Source of the DNA: Ceratobasidium sp. AG-K
Lineage: Eukaryota; Basidiomycota; Agaricomycetes; Cantharellales; Ceratobasidiaceae
Direction: 5' to 3'
DNA length: 64,000 nucleotides
Assembly (NCBI GenBank): GCA_037039685.1
Contig: JAWNGF010000001.1
Coordinates: forward strand, 6,138,001 to 6,202,000
Notes under the pieces: model-generated
Databases searched by the model: none
What the model saw: the letters and a program-made list of their open reading frames with translations, nothing else
What the model was told of the DNA's origin: nothing
In this document: positions 32,094-43,961 of the stretch, piece after piece
Layout of the letters: every line of letters starts with the position of its first letter
Position numbering within the stretch: position 1 is the stretch's first letter
Made by a program: the position numbers and the translations under genes

Positions 32094-34244
32094 ATGCACG
32101 GAAATCAAGTCTTGTCGGCACTAGCCAAGTACAATACCACATGTTCCTACTTAGGTGAGCCTTCACCAAGCGTAGTCTGTGCGCCAATGCTGACCCACTC
32201 TTCATAGGACGCACCAAAACGGCCTCGATGGCTCGTCTTACTCTCAAGGCTCGTAGCTGCCCCGTCATGAGCCAGGCCATCGCCTTCCGCTCTGCAGGAT
32301 ATGCCAGCTTTGCCGGTCGCGCTGAAGTCGATGCCATTCACAAGCAAGAGGGTGTCTTCCCCGTTCCGAGCGGCGGTGCTTGCCCCCATGCTCAAGCTGG
32401 TCGCGAGGCTGCCCGTCGCGCGACCCAGCTCGCTCGCGCCAAGAGCAACCCAGCCTCATCTCCCGCTGGTTGCCCTCATGCTGCCAAGGCCGCTACCGCT
32501 GCCGCCGTCGAAAACACCCATGCTACCCGCCCTGGATTTGATTACCAGGCGTTCTATGCGGCTGAGCTCGAAAAGAAACACCAAGACAAGAGCTATCGCT
32601 ACTTTAACAATATCAATCGAATTGCTCCCAAGTTCCCCGTCGCACATACTGCGGTTGCCTCGGAAGAGGTTGATGTCTGGTGCAGCAACGATTACCTTGG
32701 GATGAGCAAGAACCCGGTCGTGCTCGACACAATGCAGTACGTAATTTGCAAATTATCCCATGTCTAAGTTTCTCACGTGCCCGACATTAATCACAGTCGC
32801 ACTCTTGACCGATATGGTGCGGGCGCAGGTGGCACGCGCAACATCGCAGGCAACGGCCAATTCCATTTGTCGCTCGAGGACGAACTTGCTTCTCTCCACC
32901 GCAAGCCGGCTGCGCTCGTCTTCTCGTCGTGTTATGTCGCCAACGACGCGACCCTCTCGACTTTGGGAGCCAAGTTCCCTGGATGCGTCATTTTCTCTGA
33001 CAAGATGAACCACGCGTCGATGATTCAAGGCATGCGTCACTCGCGCGCAGACAAGGTCATTTTCAAGCACAATGACGTCGAAGACCTGGAGGCCAAGCTT
33101 CGCATGTATCCCAAGGAAACACCCAAGATCATTGCCTTTGAGAGTGTCTACTCGATGTGTGGCAGCGTTGGCCCTATCGAGAAGATTTGCGACCTCGCTG
33201 AAGAGTACGGCGCGATCACTTTCCTAGACGAGGTACGTATCAATACCTACTTTTAGATGTTCCGCATTTGACTAACCTCCTGTATTAGGTTCATGCCGTC
33301 GGCATGTACGGACCCCGTGGGGCCGGTGTCGCCGAGCACCTTGACTTTGAGACCCACAAGCGCGCCGGGCAGAACCCCAATCCTATCAAGGGCACCGTCA
33401 TGGACCGCGTCGATATCATCACCGGCACGCTAGGAAAGGCTTACGGAGCCGTGGGTGGTTACATCGCGGGCTCTGCCGATTTGGTCGACATGGTCCGCTC
33501 GTATGCGCCTGGCTTCATCTTCACGACCTCGCTGCCGCCCGCCGTGATGGCTGGCGCTCAGGCCAGCGTCGCCTATCAAATGGAGTTTATGGGCGATCGT
33601 CAGCTCCAGCATTTGAACACGCGCGAGCTCAAGAAACGTTTCAAGGCTGATGGCATCCCCGTTGTGTAAGTCCTATTATACTTCACCCCAAGTTATCGGT
33701 GTCTTATCATTACTTGTTTAGTCCCGGTCCGTCTCACATCGTCCCTGTTCTGGTTGGTGATGCTGCTTTGGCCAAGGCTGCGTCCGATTCGCTTCTCGTC
33801 GACCACGGCATCTATGTTCAATCCATCAACTACCCCACTGTGGCAGTGGGCGAAGAGCGCCTCCGTATCACCCCAACCCCTGGCCACAATCTCGAACAGA
33901 TGGACCGCCTGGTATCTGCCGTCAACGAGACGTTCGACCGCCTCGGCATCCAGCGCGAGGCTGACTGGAAGGCCGCTGGCGGACGCGCTGGCGTGGGAAT
34001 GCCCGATGAAAAAGTCATCGAGCCCATCTGGAACGACAAGCAGCTCGGACTATTGGACGGCACTAGCCCTCGTTTGCTCACCAAGGGCATGCCTCACCAT
34101 GTGGGCCTAGGCGCAATGCGTATTGCAGCCGAGCGCAACGCTCATGTGCTCGGCCGCCAAGCCACTCACGCGCTCGGCCAGTCGGCTCCGACCTATGTTG
34201 AGTCTGCTGCACGCACTCCTACATCTGTAGCCGTCGGTGCTTGA
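32094..34244 (+). CDS. HEM1: 5-aminolevulinate synthase, mitochondrial (first step of heme synthesis)
   Basis: PLP enzyme condensing glycine and succinyl-CoA in the matrix. Start 32094 is chosen because it is the first ATG after the TATA box and because splicing 32155-32207 joins it in frame to the body (TTCSYLG|RTKTAS...), a layout I recall from agaricomycete HEM1. The alternative start is the ATG at 32228. The presequence holds CP dipeptides (SCPVM, GACPHA, AGCPHA), candidates for heme regulatory motifs. The catalytic core shows [63 protein letters not shown], the Lys motif [18 protein letters not shown] and [11 protein letters not shown]. Exons: 32094-32154, 32208-32736, about 32797-33231, 33289-33666 and 33721-34244. 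Intact frame; normal length near 640 residues. Confidence 0.93.
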
Positions 34245-35068
34245 GAAATTTGATCAATGTTGGCGGAATAAGTGGAATGGTTTAGCAGTGTATTTCTGTG
34301 TTGTACGTTTACGGCCTGGTACCGGAGGATCGTATTCTTGCGACCTGTCAAATAAATACATTGCTTTTGGGTTCTCTTGAGGCTAGAATTGCTAGCTGAG
34401 ACGCGAATGATTACACGTTGCTTGGGATGAAAGATGGAAAAGAGAGAAGAAATGACATTGCGACTGGTGGAGCGCCCGCAATAACGGCGACGACGAGCGA
34501 ACAAGTCGATCATCTGTCGATCTCCCACAGGCTTTGGACAGCTTGGACACTCATTTGGGGACTGTCGGAGTGGGGACTAGGCTTGCTTACCCGTTGCGGG
34601 CGTTGATAGACGGTAATCTGTTTGCGCACGATCGGGGGGTATACAGTGGCCTATTCGAATCGGGACCAACGACTCATCATTGAAACACTCGCGAACCACA
34701 TGATCTCCTTCATCATACCTCTTATAGCATCTATCATGTCTGCATCGAGTGGCTGGACAGGCGCCGTTCAGCCGTTTCGAAGTGCCGGGGCACAAATTCG
34801 CAATTTCTAGCTTCACGGTCCTTTGATGGCTCGAGTTGGACAGGATATCCAGGAGAAATGGGCAATCGAACATTTCACTCGGCATCGTCCTCGACTTTAA
34901 AGCTGCTCGTGCGATGGTAGCCCAATCATCGTACTAGACTTCCTCCCCTCATCGACTCGCAAGTCGTTAGCTCGTGAGCGCTTCGCTCTACCTCTTATTG
35001 TTCTCTACTCTCCTAACGCATTTCTTCCCCTTACAGTAGTCTGTACATCTCCCCCACGCTCGAGTATC
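34245..35068. other. Intergenic, no gene seen
   Basis: About 820 bp between HEM1 and the seven-helix gene. Scattered short frames only; pyrimidine-rich sequence near 34980-35060 probably marks the promoter of the next gene. Confidence 0.45.
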
Positions 35069-36906
35069 ATGATCAACTGGTCCGATCCTGAGATCATCGG
35101 CAAGCAGGCGCAAGCCTTTGCCCAAGTGCTGTTGGTCTTATTGGGCATGTACGCATGGGAAGTCCTCAACACTCTAGACTTTGACTATGACGTGCTAGCC
35201 AAGTGGAAAAGCTTCAAGGTATGTTGCTGTTAACTATAGGAGCATGTCGAGAGTTCTCATTGCGTGGATTTGCTATGTGGGGGTTGTAGTGGCCAATGGT
35301 GAGTTTCAACTTTAGTTTGTGAAGAACTTTGACTCACTCTTCTATTGTGATCCAGCTCGTCTATTTCACTTGTCGCTATTCTATCTTGATTGGAGTTATT
35401 ATGCTTATAGTCGCTAATAACATTACCCGAGAGTTGAACTGCCAGGGTGAGCCACATGCTAGATGTTGCTAGTACAGAACAACCCAACTTACATTCCGTT
35501 CCAGTCTTCTACACCATTATCCAAGTTTGTGTCACCCTATCTTTTTAAAGACATCAACCTAAATTTCCTAACTTGTAGTTATTCGGAAATATTGCAATCG
35601 GAACGGCCTCTGCATTGCTGATGTTCAGAGCGTAGGTGTTTTTCATGCCATCAAACTTAATTACTTGCTGATTCGTCGAGACTCGTAGGATAGCGATATG
35701 GTCCCGGAACCGCTATGTCTTGTTCGGCTTGTTGGCGGTTGCTCTCGGTCACTGGGGGATTCTTTTCTTGGGTGAGCGCTCCCCGGTCCGCGTCGGGCTG
35801 AAAACACGATGATTAATATGCTTCCAGGTGTGATATCTGTGCGCGCGGCCTGGAATCCTGCGGGGAATATATGCGTTGTTACGGGTACTTCAACGACCCT
35901 TCTGCGTCTGGTTTATGGATATAGTGGGTTGATTAGGCGCATAATCGGGACAACATCATTGATTGAATTTGTGTTTTTAGCTATGGCATTTGACTTGACG
36001 GTACTGGTTGTTTCAACTGCCGGTTTGCTGCGCGCTGGCGGAACACAGGGGTCAGATCTCTGGAAACTGCTTTTTCGCGATGGAATAGTGTACTTCCTTG
36101 TCGCTTTCGTCGGAAATGCCGTCGCGTCGGTAAGTGGGCATCGTTACGATGGCGTTAGCATTCCCAACCAAACCTTTGTTAGGTGTTCACGATTTTACAT
36201 TTGAATGCTGCGTAAGCCCGCTGTCACTTTGCTCGGTGAAGGTTTTTTTTTATTAACATTTTTCAAATAGTATGGATATTATGTTCACCGTCCCGGCCGC
36301 CGTATTCAGCACCATTGTGGCATGCCGGGCTGTTCGAAGATTGTCCGAATGGGCTCATCAGGATGTGTACATCCAGTAGGTCTTCAGTCAGCTTATCTCT
36401 TACAACGATACTCATGCCAATTTCAACCACAGTTCGCACTCGCGGACCAACCAACCTCCTGTCCTACGTAAAGAATCCCAACGGCCCGCCGTGCAGATTA
36501 CAATGGAGACATACACTGCGTATGTCCACCGGATTAGACTCGTCGTTGATATGTCAGCTGATTGGTTATATGTAGGCAGAGGGAAGAGTCGTTCTACCAT
36601 GTCGAGAGGAACCGCGTGGGGCCGACCAACGTAGATTTGGAGCGGCGCCAGAGTTCAGACGATGATATGCTGTCGCGCAAAATATCGTCCCCAAAAAGAA
36701 TTGACGACGCCTCTCTAATCTCGAACACTCGTCGAGTTTTCATTGGACATGGCATAGAACTATACACGATACAGTGTACTACATTATTGCTTTCTTCGTT
36801 TTATTCGTTTGGCTGTCGATCCTTCGCTCTTACTTCTTTGTTAGGATATCCAATCTGTTCGCTCTCTTATCGATACCATGGGTATATACGTCGTACAATC
36901 GTGTAA
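35069..36906 (+). CDS. Seven-helix integral membrane protein of a basidiomycete-specific family
   Basis: Uncharacterised multispanning protein. Seven hydrophobic segments are visible after joining short exons: FAQVLLVLLGMYAW, YSILIGVIMLIV, LFGNIAIGTASALLMF, LLAVALGHWGILFL, MAFDLTVLVVSTAGLL, GIVYFLVAFVGNAVASVF and FTVPAAVFSTIVACRAVRRL. The pattern (CQ before helix 3, RxxAIWSRNRYV, LFRDGIVYF, and PAAVFSTIVACRAVRRL) is one I have seen repeatedly in unnamed agaricomycete proteins. A polar C-terminal tail follows. The intron at about 35925-35981 is needed to join VYGY to TMAFDLT. The C-terminal end is least certain: the final stretch after RRVFIGHG is not typical and may be intronic or UTR. Topology resembles receptors, but no ligand or G-protein motif is evident. 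Confidence 0.65.
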
Positions 36907-37061
36907 ATAGTGTAATATACGAGTCGTGCGGTATTGTGATGGGAATTTGGACTCCTTGCGGGGGCTAAGCTACTTGGGCAGATCGAGATGACCTGTCAAT
37001 CTGTCGAGGCCGCATCGCACCATCAGGCGCCCGCAATTTACCGAGTTGCCGCCTGAAATGT

Positions 37062-39495
37062 TCATTTATACAGTCCCCGTAATTGGCGCTCCACTTCTTC
37101 GGGCGTCAGTTTGATATCTGGTCGTCCGAGTAAGCAATAGTTGAAAATCGATACCAGGCTTGGTGCTCACACTTTGAAGGATCTGTAATCAATGAAGAGC
37201 GTTAGTGTCAATGGGTAAAGTGTGATTAATCAGGTGACAAGACGCACTTTTACTGAATTCCTTGTCTCTATGCTTTTGCGTGAACCGTTGCAAAGCGGGA
37301 ATAACCAGCCGCACAACCTCGTCTTGGAGCTTTTCCCTACCTTCCTCGTCGTCTGCCAAGACTCGGGCGTATCGATGGCGTTCCGCAACCTCTTCGAGCG
37401 CTTCGAAGAACCTGGCAAATTTGTCTTTGATTCCAGCCTTTTTATCTTTCGCATCATCGGTCAAGCAGCCCAATAGCGCAGTAAAGTTGGTATCAAAGTA
37501 TGCGGCCTATTGGAAATACCAGATATTATTCTGCATCATTGATTGAAAGATCAAGCATACCTTAGAGCTCCGAAAGTTAGAGTTCAAGGTGTCTTGGGTG
37601 GGATTTGATAGCAATGCATCGATATTGGATCGAGGAGCGAGCAAAATTCGGTCCCGAATGTAACTGACATTGTTTAGCATGAATATCGCAGTTAGTGCTG
37701 GCCTTTTCAGGAACCTAGATATGACGTTGAGCGTAGAGATCAAGGAGGAGACAATGTCAACTAAAAGTTCGAGATCAATTTCAGTTTAACACACAGTGAA
37801 GCAAATGCATGCTTACAAGTAAAGTGCTCGAGGATTATTCGCTCTGGATCGTCTGATTCCTCAATTCGAGCTTTCGCCCCAGGAATCATGCCTTCACCCA
37901 TTCTCCAGTTTCCATCTCCTAGTGTGATCAGCATCGAGCTCATGGCGTCGCCCACGTCCGGGATACGTTCTAAATAATCTACGGTCTGCAGGGCGTTGGC
38001 TCGGACTAACATCTACCTGTGAGAAAGTGCCCACCATAACGGTCACGTCCGCAATACCAGTACCAATTTCACCACGCCCAGGTGTGGCGGTAGGTGGCGA
38101 CATGGCTGGTGTCTTGATTTCCAGGAGCAGCTCGGGGAAACTACGGATGCACACTCCCTTGAGCGCATGAATGCCTGTACTTAGGTCGTTTTCCTTCCTC
38201 CCGGTGCGACGAAGCATGATATCCGTATATCCGTCTTGCATCTGAGAAAGCGAGGAGTAGACGGCTAGTGCCATGAAAATATTGTTTTGCAAGTTTTTCT
38301 TCACGAGGGAGCTAAGGTTTGAGAGGGATGAAGCAAATAGTGTAACTAGCGGTCGGGTCATGACCTCGAATGCTTCCTTGAGCTGGTCTCTTCCCGTGAG
38401 TAATGCACATCGTGTAAGTGTATTGTACTCTGCCTTGGAGGGGGCTTGATTCCGGGTGAACGACGGTTTGAACGAGAAGACTCACGTCGGCCATAGCTAG
38501 CAACCCCTCGACCCACGATCCAAACTCTCGTCCAATTACAATTCGATCCGTTCCAGTATCGGCGGCTGCTAAGATTCTTCGTATCCCACCATCCACTGCC
38601 TTCTTACACCATTGGCTTCGCATATCTGCGTAACCCGCCTGCGCCTCTTGTACCACCGCAAATATAGCAGCGCTGCCTGGGTGCGAAGGATGCGTGCTGG
38701 AGTTGGCGACTTTCGCAGTGCGTCGACGACGGGCAGTAGCTTGGACATTGTGTTTTCATCAATGGTCGGAAATTCTTGGGATTCTAGGTGATTAACTGGA
38801 TCGATCGCGGGCCGAGCAGTCGCCTCTGCAACGATCTTTGTATACAGCTGACAAAGTTTCTTGGCTCCAGTTTCCACAAGACGCGACTATGCAAGTAGAA
38901 TATCATTGCGTGGTATTTTTGCTTGTGAATCCACCTACAGTTTCTTTGGATCGTGGATCACCACTCTGAAATGCAATGTTTGCGTTTAATCGCTCCAGCG
39001 CGTCTACGTAGAGATGAAGCTGCCCGGACTTGGGGCTAAAGGATAGTTCTTAGTCTTGTTTGAGGCAAGATTACATGGCCGACGCACCCTTTGAGCACCA
39101 TATTCTCCTCCGCAACGACGTCTTGTTTTTGACTCGCCATCGAGTTAATAGCCTCCATGGTACGGTCGATGTCTAAACCCAAATATCAGCTCGTGGGCGC
39201 GTGCAATATTCCTGTCTCGCGTACTGTTTGCGAGCAGCGTTAGAGATTCTGTTGCATTGTGCAGTGGCCGGATGGTCTTTTCCAACTTGACAAGACGGGA
39301 GTCGAACTTGGCGAGGATACCTGGAATGATCGAGCTTAACAATACGATACCCAGGTCGTTAGGCCAACTGACCAGTCATCTTTCTCGATGTATCTGACGT
39401 CTTCTTCAGATGTTGCTCAAGCTTAAGATGTTAAATAATTATTTTGCAAGCTGATTTAAACGGCAGAGTGTACGAACCAACTCTATATCTGCCAT
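37062..39495 (-). CDS. EXO70: Exocyst subunit EXO70; one-base frame break at about 38699-38701
   Basis: Tethers secretory vesicles at the plasma membrane through PI(4,5)P2 and Rho GTPases. The start, MADIEL|LEQHLKKTSDTSRKMTG, and KFDSRLVKLEKTIRPLH match EXO70 N-termini; later segments include ESQEFPTIDE, QAGYADMRSQWCKKAVDGG, EFGSWVEGLLAMAD, KNLQNNIFMALAVYSSL, DKFARFFEALEEVAERHRYARVLADDEEGREKLQDE (split here only by family reading) and the C-terminal TPEEVERQLRGLYK. About nine introns. Oddity: KSPTPA reads into ARILRTQ, but the family requires STHPSHP, which lies in the next frame; one base missing from the GG at 38699-38700 explains it. It is convergent with the seven-helix gene (155 bp). Confidence 0.88.
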
Positions 39496-39906
39496 CTCGT
39501 CCTCCATTGTTCTGGGTACAAGAAATTGTGTGGTCGCGATGGGTTACTGTAAATGTGACACTTTGTACCTGCCAAATAATCACAGCAGTTTCAAGAATTC
39601 AATATTTAAGAGCAGGGGCTGGAGCCCGCGGTAGCTTCAAGTGTTGGTCCAATGACTATCGACGATGGCTGACACTGATGGTGGTCGTGAGGACGTAACG
39701 CCTCGCCGCCAGGTTAGGCATAATTGCTCCCGATTGATCGGGTTCAAGTTCATCACCGAATCATAGTCTCGACCACGATAGCGCCTAAATTGGCGTCTTT
39801 ATTTGTTCGTCTCGTCTAGCACTTCTATTGTATTACAACGATTGAGCGCAGTTATTCGCTGTTCATTCACAGACTCCAGGCCGGAATCGCGGATCGGAAC
39901 GTAATC
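39496..39906. other. Divergent promoter region of EXO70 and the pfkB kinase gene
   Basis: About 410 bp between divergent starts. Short frames only; nothing else recognised. Confidence 0.45.
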
Positions 39907-41288
39907 ATGTCTCAATCCATGCGACCTGTCAAGCATCTTGTCTCTCTTGGAATGTTTATACTAGACGAGTTTGAGTTCTCAGACTCTGAAGGAAACCCTA
40001 CTGGAAAGACTCAGCCGACCCAAGTAAGCTACTTCCCTTATCAGGGGCAATCTGGGATTGAAACCACTGCGCTAGATTGGAGGTGGAGGAACATATGCAG
40101 TGGTCGGAGCGCGAATATGGTACGTCTGAACTTGGCGATGAGTGGATATGTTTAGTATTGGCGCAAGCCAACAAGGCTGCCACCATCTAGAGTAGGGCAA
40201 ATTGTCGATCGAGGGCTCGATTTTCCAGCATGGGTTCAGAGTGAACTCGATCACTACGGACTGGAGATGTGGCATTTCCGAGACCCAGCTGATCATAAGA
40301 CAACGAGGGCGGTCAATCACTATAGAGGAGAGTTGAGAGGGTAAGCATTCACCCGCGCTTGGCCACTAAAATAACGATATTCACGGGCAGGAGCAGTTTC
40401 GACTATCTTACCCCCCGTATCCGACTTACCCCCAAGGATCTCCCCGGCACGCCACTCGAATCTCCCCAACAGATTCACTTTGTGTGTTCTCCAGCACGAG
40501 CTGCTCAAATATTGCAAGATGCAGACGTGTATGGTGCAAAGGACTGGAAGCCATTCACAATATATGAACCAATTCCTGTAAGCTCAGCTCGAACCTTGCC
40601 GACCGTATCATTTAAGAGGCATGTATGTTTAGTTTCGGTGCGTTCCGGAGGAGTTGCCCGCTCTCAAACAGGTGCTTGGTCGAATCGATATCCTGAGTCC
40701 GAATGCCGAAGAAGCCTTGGGCTTGCTCTCACTCGACAAGTCCGGCGAGAACGATCCGTCGGTCATTGAGTCTGCGGCGGCGCAATTTCTCTCATTTGGA
40801 GTGGGCGCTCAGGGGTTGGGTCATGTCATTATTCGTTGTGGCGCAATGGGTGCGTACGGAGCCACGTTGAAAGATGGAAAGGTAGAAGGATGGTGGGTGC
40901 CTGCGTATTGGACCTCGGAGGATAAAGGCATGGTAGTAGATGTAACAGGCAAGTTCGGCGATACTGAATGAGGTTGCGAGTTTTGACGAATGGTTCTAGG
41001 TGCCGGCAATGCATTTTTGGGGGGTCTTTCAGCGGGACTCAGTCTGTCAAACGGTGACGTTCGTGAAGGTGAGAGCTCCAAGTGCAGTTTCACGTATTCA
41101 TGCTTATACGCTGCCCAGCTGTCTTATATGCAACGGTTTCTGCTGGATACACGATCCAGCAGCTCGGGCTTCCTCGCGTCGAATATAAAAGATCGGGCTC
41201 GGCTGAATCAGTAGAGCTCTGGAACGGAGACTTACCTAAAGATAGACTGGAACGACTCAAGCGGCGCTGCACACGATCAGGAGTATAA
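39907..41288 (+). CDS. pfkB-family carbohydrate kinase (MAK32-like)
   Basis: Ribokinase-fold kinase of unknown substrate. Start MSQSMRPVKHLVSLGMFILDEFEF, then IGGGGTYAVVGARIWLPPSRVGQIVDRG (pfkB Gly-rich opening, written here in part), TTRAVNHYRGELRG, SFDYLTPRIRLTP, IHFVCSPARA, GRIDILSPNAEEALGLL, HVIIRCGAMGAYG, and the catalytic anion-hole motif DVTGAGNAFLGGLSAGLSL; the usual catalytic Asp (GAGD) is Asn here, as in many fungal MAK32 relatives. The C-terminus reads YATVSAGYTIQQLGLPR. The DVTG/AGN join needs a GC-AG intron (40949-40999). The first exon is followed by GTAAGC at about 40024; other introns end CAACAAG and GGGCAG. The frame is intact. Confidence 0.85.
40949..40999 (+). other. GC-AG intron in the pfkB kinase gene
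   Basis: The 51 nt from GCAAGTTCGG to GGTTCTAG interrupt the invariant DVTGAGN motif; removal joins ACA-G to GT-GCC-GGC and restores it exactly. The donor is GC with a perfect GCAAGT consensus. Confidence 0.85.
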
Positions 41289-41423
41289 TTGAGAATTATG
41301 ATATCAATAGAATACATACACGTGTTGAAGTACATGGAGACGGCTGGCTGTAGACGAATGATGATAATACCATTCATCAGTGACTTCAAGTAGGACAGCA
41401 CATGAGTTCAATCCGGATTCCAT

Positions 41424-42079
41424 TCATTGCGTCGCTTCAAACCGAGCTCTGCTGGCGGCAAACAACCGTTCTTGCTCGCGGAGCAACTCCTCTTCGGATT
41501 TGCCAGAGGCTTCAAACTTGGACGTTTTCTTCTCTCGATCCTAGGTACTATACTGTCAGCGCACGGATGACGATGAAGGCGAAAGGACTGACCCTCTGAG
41601 CCTGTTTGTGGTCTTTGAGTACGCCTTCGACCTCTTCAACGTAAGACTCGAATCCAAGTGTCTGGCAAGGCATAAGTATGGCATACGTGCTAGACACAAG
41701 CGAATAGCCTCGCACCTTCAGCGCCCCAACAATGTGTTCAGGAGAAATAGTCTTCTTAGATTCCTTCTCACAAATTTCGTTGGCTTCGGTCGATATCATG
41801 TGGATAAATTCTTGCCGTGGATGGGAATCAGCCAAGAGTGCCAAATACGGAGGAGACGTATGGATGAACGGGACTCACCGACACAGCACTCGATAATCAG
41901 ATCCCTCGACTCTTTCGAGCTTAGAATGTCCTTTGGCAAAATCTCTAAGGAATCGGTCAGCCTTGCCGTAACGGCGGTGTCCTGGAGACAAACTCACCGG
42001 CGATCAACTTTTGAACGGTGGCCTTGGGAAGAGACAACTCGTCGTCGGCAGCACCACTGGGTCCTTCATGATCTGACAT
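41424..42079 (-). CDS. NCB2: Negative cofactor 2 beta (DR1), histone-fold TBP regulator
   Basis: Histone-fold partner of NC2-alpha that binds TBP on promoter DNA and blocks or tunes preinitiation complex assembly. The joined protein starts MSDHEGPSGAADDELSLP, then KATVQKLIAEILPKDI, SRDLIIECCVEFIHMIS, TEANEICEKESKKTISPEHI, LGFESYVEEVEGVLKDHK and ends LLREQERLFAASRARFEATQ. This order and the very high conservation identify Dr1/NC2-beta. Three introns; the one inside VGALK...LGFESY is about 52 nt. Length about 142 residues, normal for fungi. Divergent from SmF over 162 bp. Confidence 0.94.
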
Positions 42080-42241
42080 GGTCTTCTACTTTATGGTGTC
42101 GTTTGAAGAATGAGGAAAACTCAATAGTGGCGACTTTGTGATGGTCATTTATCGGTTCTCAGAACTTGGTGTGTGCTCGTGTTGATGTCCTGACCGCACA
42201 AGCGCCGAGCCACAGCTACGACCAAACAACCATACCCAGCA
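42080..42241. promoter_or_regulatory. Divergent promoter of NC2-beta and SmF
   Basis: 162 bp separate the two start codons; both are basal gene-expression factors. No TATA box is evident. Confidence 0.45.
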
Positions 42242-42702
42242 ATGTCGGCGGTCAGTAGACTTGCGAAAAAGGCAACAGTTTTTATTGAAATTTTCTACGA
42301 TTTAGGTCACTCCAGTCAACCCCAAACCTTTTCTCCAGGAACTTACCGGGAAGCCCGTCTTTGTTCGTCTCAAGTGGGGATTAGAGTACAAGGGTTATTT
42401 GGTTAGCACGGACAGCTACATGAACCTTCAGGTGAGTCTGGATCTCCTCCGTCATGGGTCTTTGTTTACTATGCGATGCCTCTAGCTTGCTAACACGGAA
42501 GAGTTCGAGGACGGCAAATCCAACGGAGCATTGGGTGAAGTCTTCATTAGGTACGTCCTCTCGAATCGTGGTACCATTCATTTCTGACATGTTGCCACAG
42601 GTGTAACAACGTGCTTTATATAAGGTACGTACCTGTTTGCTTTCGGCCTGGACAAAAACTGATGATTTATGTGTTTACAGAGAAGCACCGTCAGAGTCCT
42701 AG
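42242..42702 (+). CDS. SMX3: Small nuclear ribonucleoprotein SmF
   Basis: Core Sm-ring subunit of U1, U2, U4 and U5 snRNPs. Exon 1 is 9 nt (MSA); the other exons give [66 protein letters not shown] and end APSES. Sm1 ([10 protein letters not shown], with the Asn-containing SYMNLQL) and Sm2 ([10 protein letters not shown]) motifs are complete. Five short introns in 460 bp. About 86 residues, standard for SmF. Confidence 0.95.
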
Positions 42703-42772
42703 CATTTTTCATGTCTATTACGTCCCTTGTACCTCCTGGAAAATCAAAAATGCGGTTATACCCGCTTATCTA

Positions 42773-43766
42773 TTACATCGAGGAGGCTACGCATTCGGCA
42801 AGTGCATTCACCTCCACAAACTCTACCAGCCCATGCGGCGCGTTATCCGAATGTAGTACACTCGATTGATCCCCGTTGATTTGACGCGCGGTTGATACGA
42901 CATACGCGTCCAACGCGTGTTGTGTGACAAAAGAGGTGATTTCCCACCCTCGAGGGGTTTTTCCATCCACCGTGACATTGCCGCCAACGACGTCGTATTC
43001 AATTCGTGCGAAATCGTACCCTAGGCCTTCTCCAAGTGCCTTGGTATACGCCTCCTTTACTGTCCACATTCTATAGAGTCTCAGCAGTCGCGTTGGCTCG
43101 TCCGCTGCGCTGGGTTCAAGCTGTTTCTTTTCTCGTTCGGTGAGCTGTTGGTGGGTACGCGTTAGTACTGACACTTGTTGGGGGACTCGCTTACCTGGTC
43201 GGTAACAAATTCGACAAATTCGTCCATAGTCGTCTTTCGAGGCAACGCTACCCTCATTACATCTATTCCCACAGACTCCCCCGAGCCACAAACGATCGCT
43301 ACCAGGTCGGAATCATGGGTGACATTGTAGGTCAAGGGCTTCGGACTTTGTAGCTTTCGAGTAAGTGAGTGTTCAAACACTCGGTGGCGTGAGTCTCCGG
43401 TCCACTCACAATCAGTGGCTTTCCATGCTCAGTCTTTCCAAACTTGATTTGTTCCAGGTGAATATTGTTTTGAGTGAGCCAGTACCGAGGGAGTAGATGG
43501 CCAATCAGTGACCCTTTGCCAACTTGACAATCGAGTTTTTGAGGACGGGCGCGATGGACTTACGCCAAGAGTCCTCTGCGTGATAGAACCGGCGTAGTCT
43601 ATCTTGTATATCCGGGGGAAGCACGGACATGAGGCGGTCCATGTTCTATATTGCACTTTGAGTGCACAGACGATACTAGTATGCAGTTGAAAGGTACATC
43701 ACGCTTCATAAATTGATCGTCCCATTGAATGCCCACGATAAATATACGCGTTGCCTCGTTTGACAT
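42773..43766 (-). CDS. 4'-phosphopantetheinyl transferase (LYS5/NpgA type)
   Basis: Attaches phosphopantetheine from CoA to carrier domains (alpha-aminoadipate reductase, PKS, NRPS). The start MSNEATRIFIVGIQWDDQF could be 15 bp further up (43781, in frame). The joined protein carries MDRLMSVLPPDIQDRLRRFY, SLIGHLLPRYWL, KFGKTEHGKPLI, YNVTHDSDLVAIV, the Mg-binding GIDVMR and the catalytic WTVKEAYTKALGEGL; the C-terminal part is longer than the Sfp core. Introns near 43687-43630 and 43560-43510 and at 43408-43355 and 43195-43147. The frame is intact. It is convergent with SmF (70 bp) and divergent from the DHHC gene. Confidence 0.88.
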
Positions 43767-43961
43767 TGGATAGTAACCCAAAGCGGTGGTAGTTAATTAG
43801 AAGGTCACTGAAATCCATACCTTCCACATGCCGAAACAACAAGTATCTCGGGCGTGGCTGTGTGTCTTGTTTATATCCTGGAGACGACCACAACCGAGTT
43901 GCAAGCCACTCAAGCTCTACAAGTATCTCGTTGTGCCTGACCACTCCGAGGACTGTACAAC

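Noticed and set aside
40949..40999. Frameshift or lost active site in the pfkB kinase
   Set aside because: A GC-AG intron restores DVTGAGN exactly, so no damage needs to be assumed.
43699..43944. 81-residue frame upstream of the PPTase start on the minus strand
   Set aside because: It overlaps the divergent promoter and the first PPTase exon in another frame, without family similarity.
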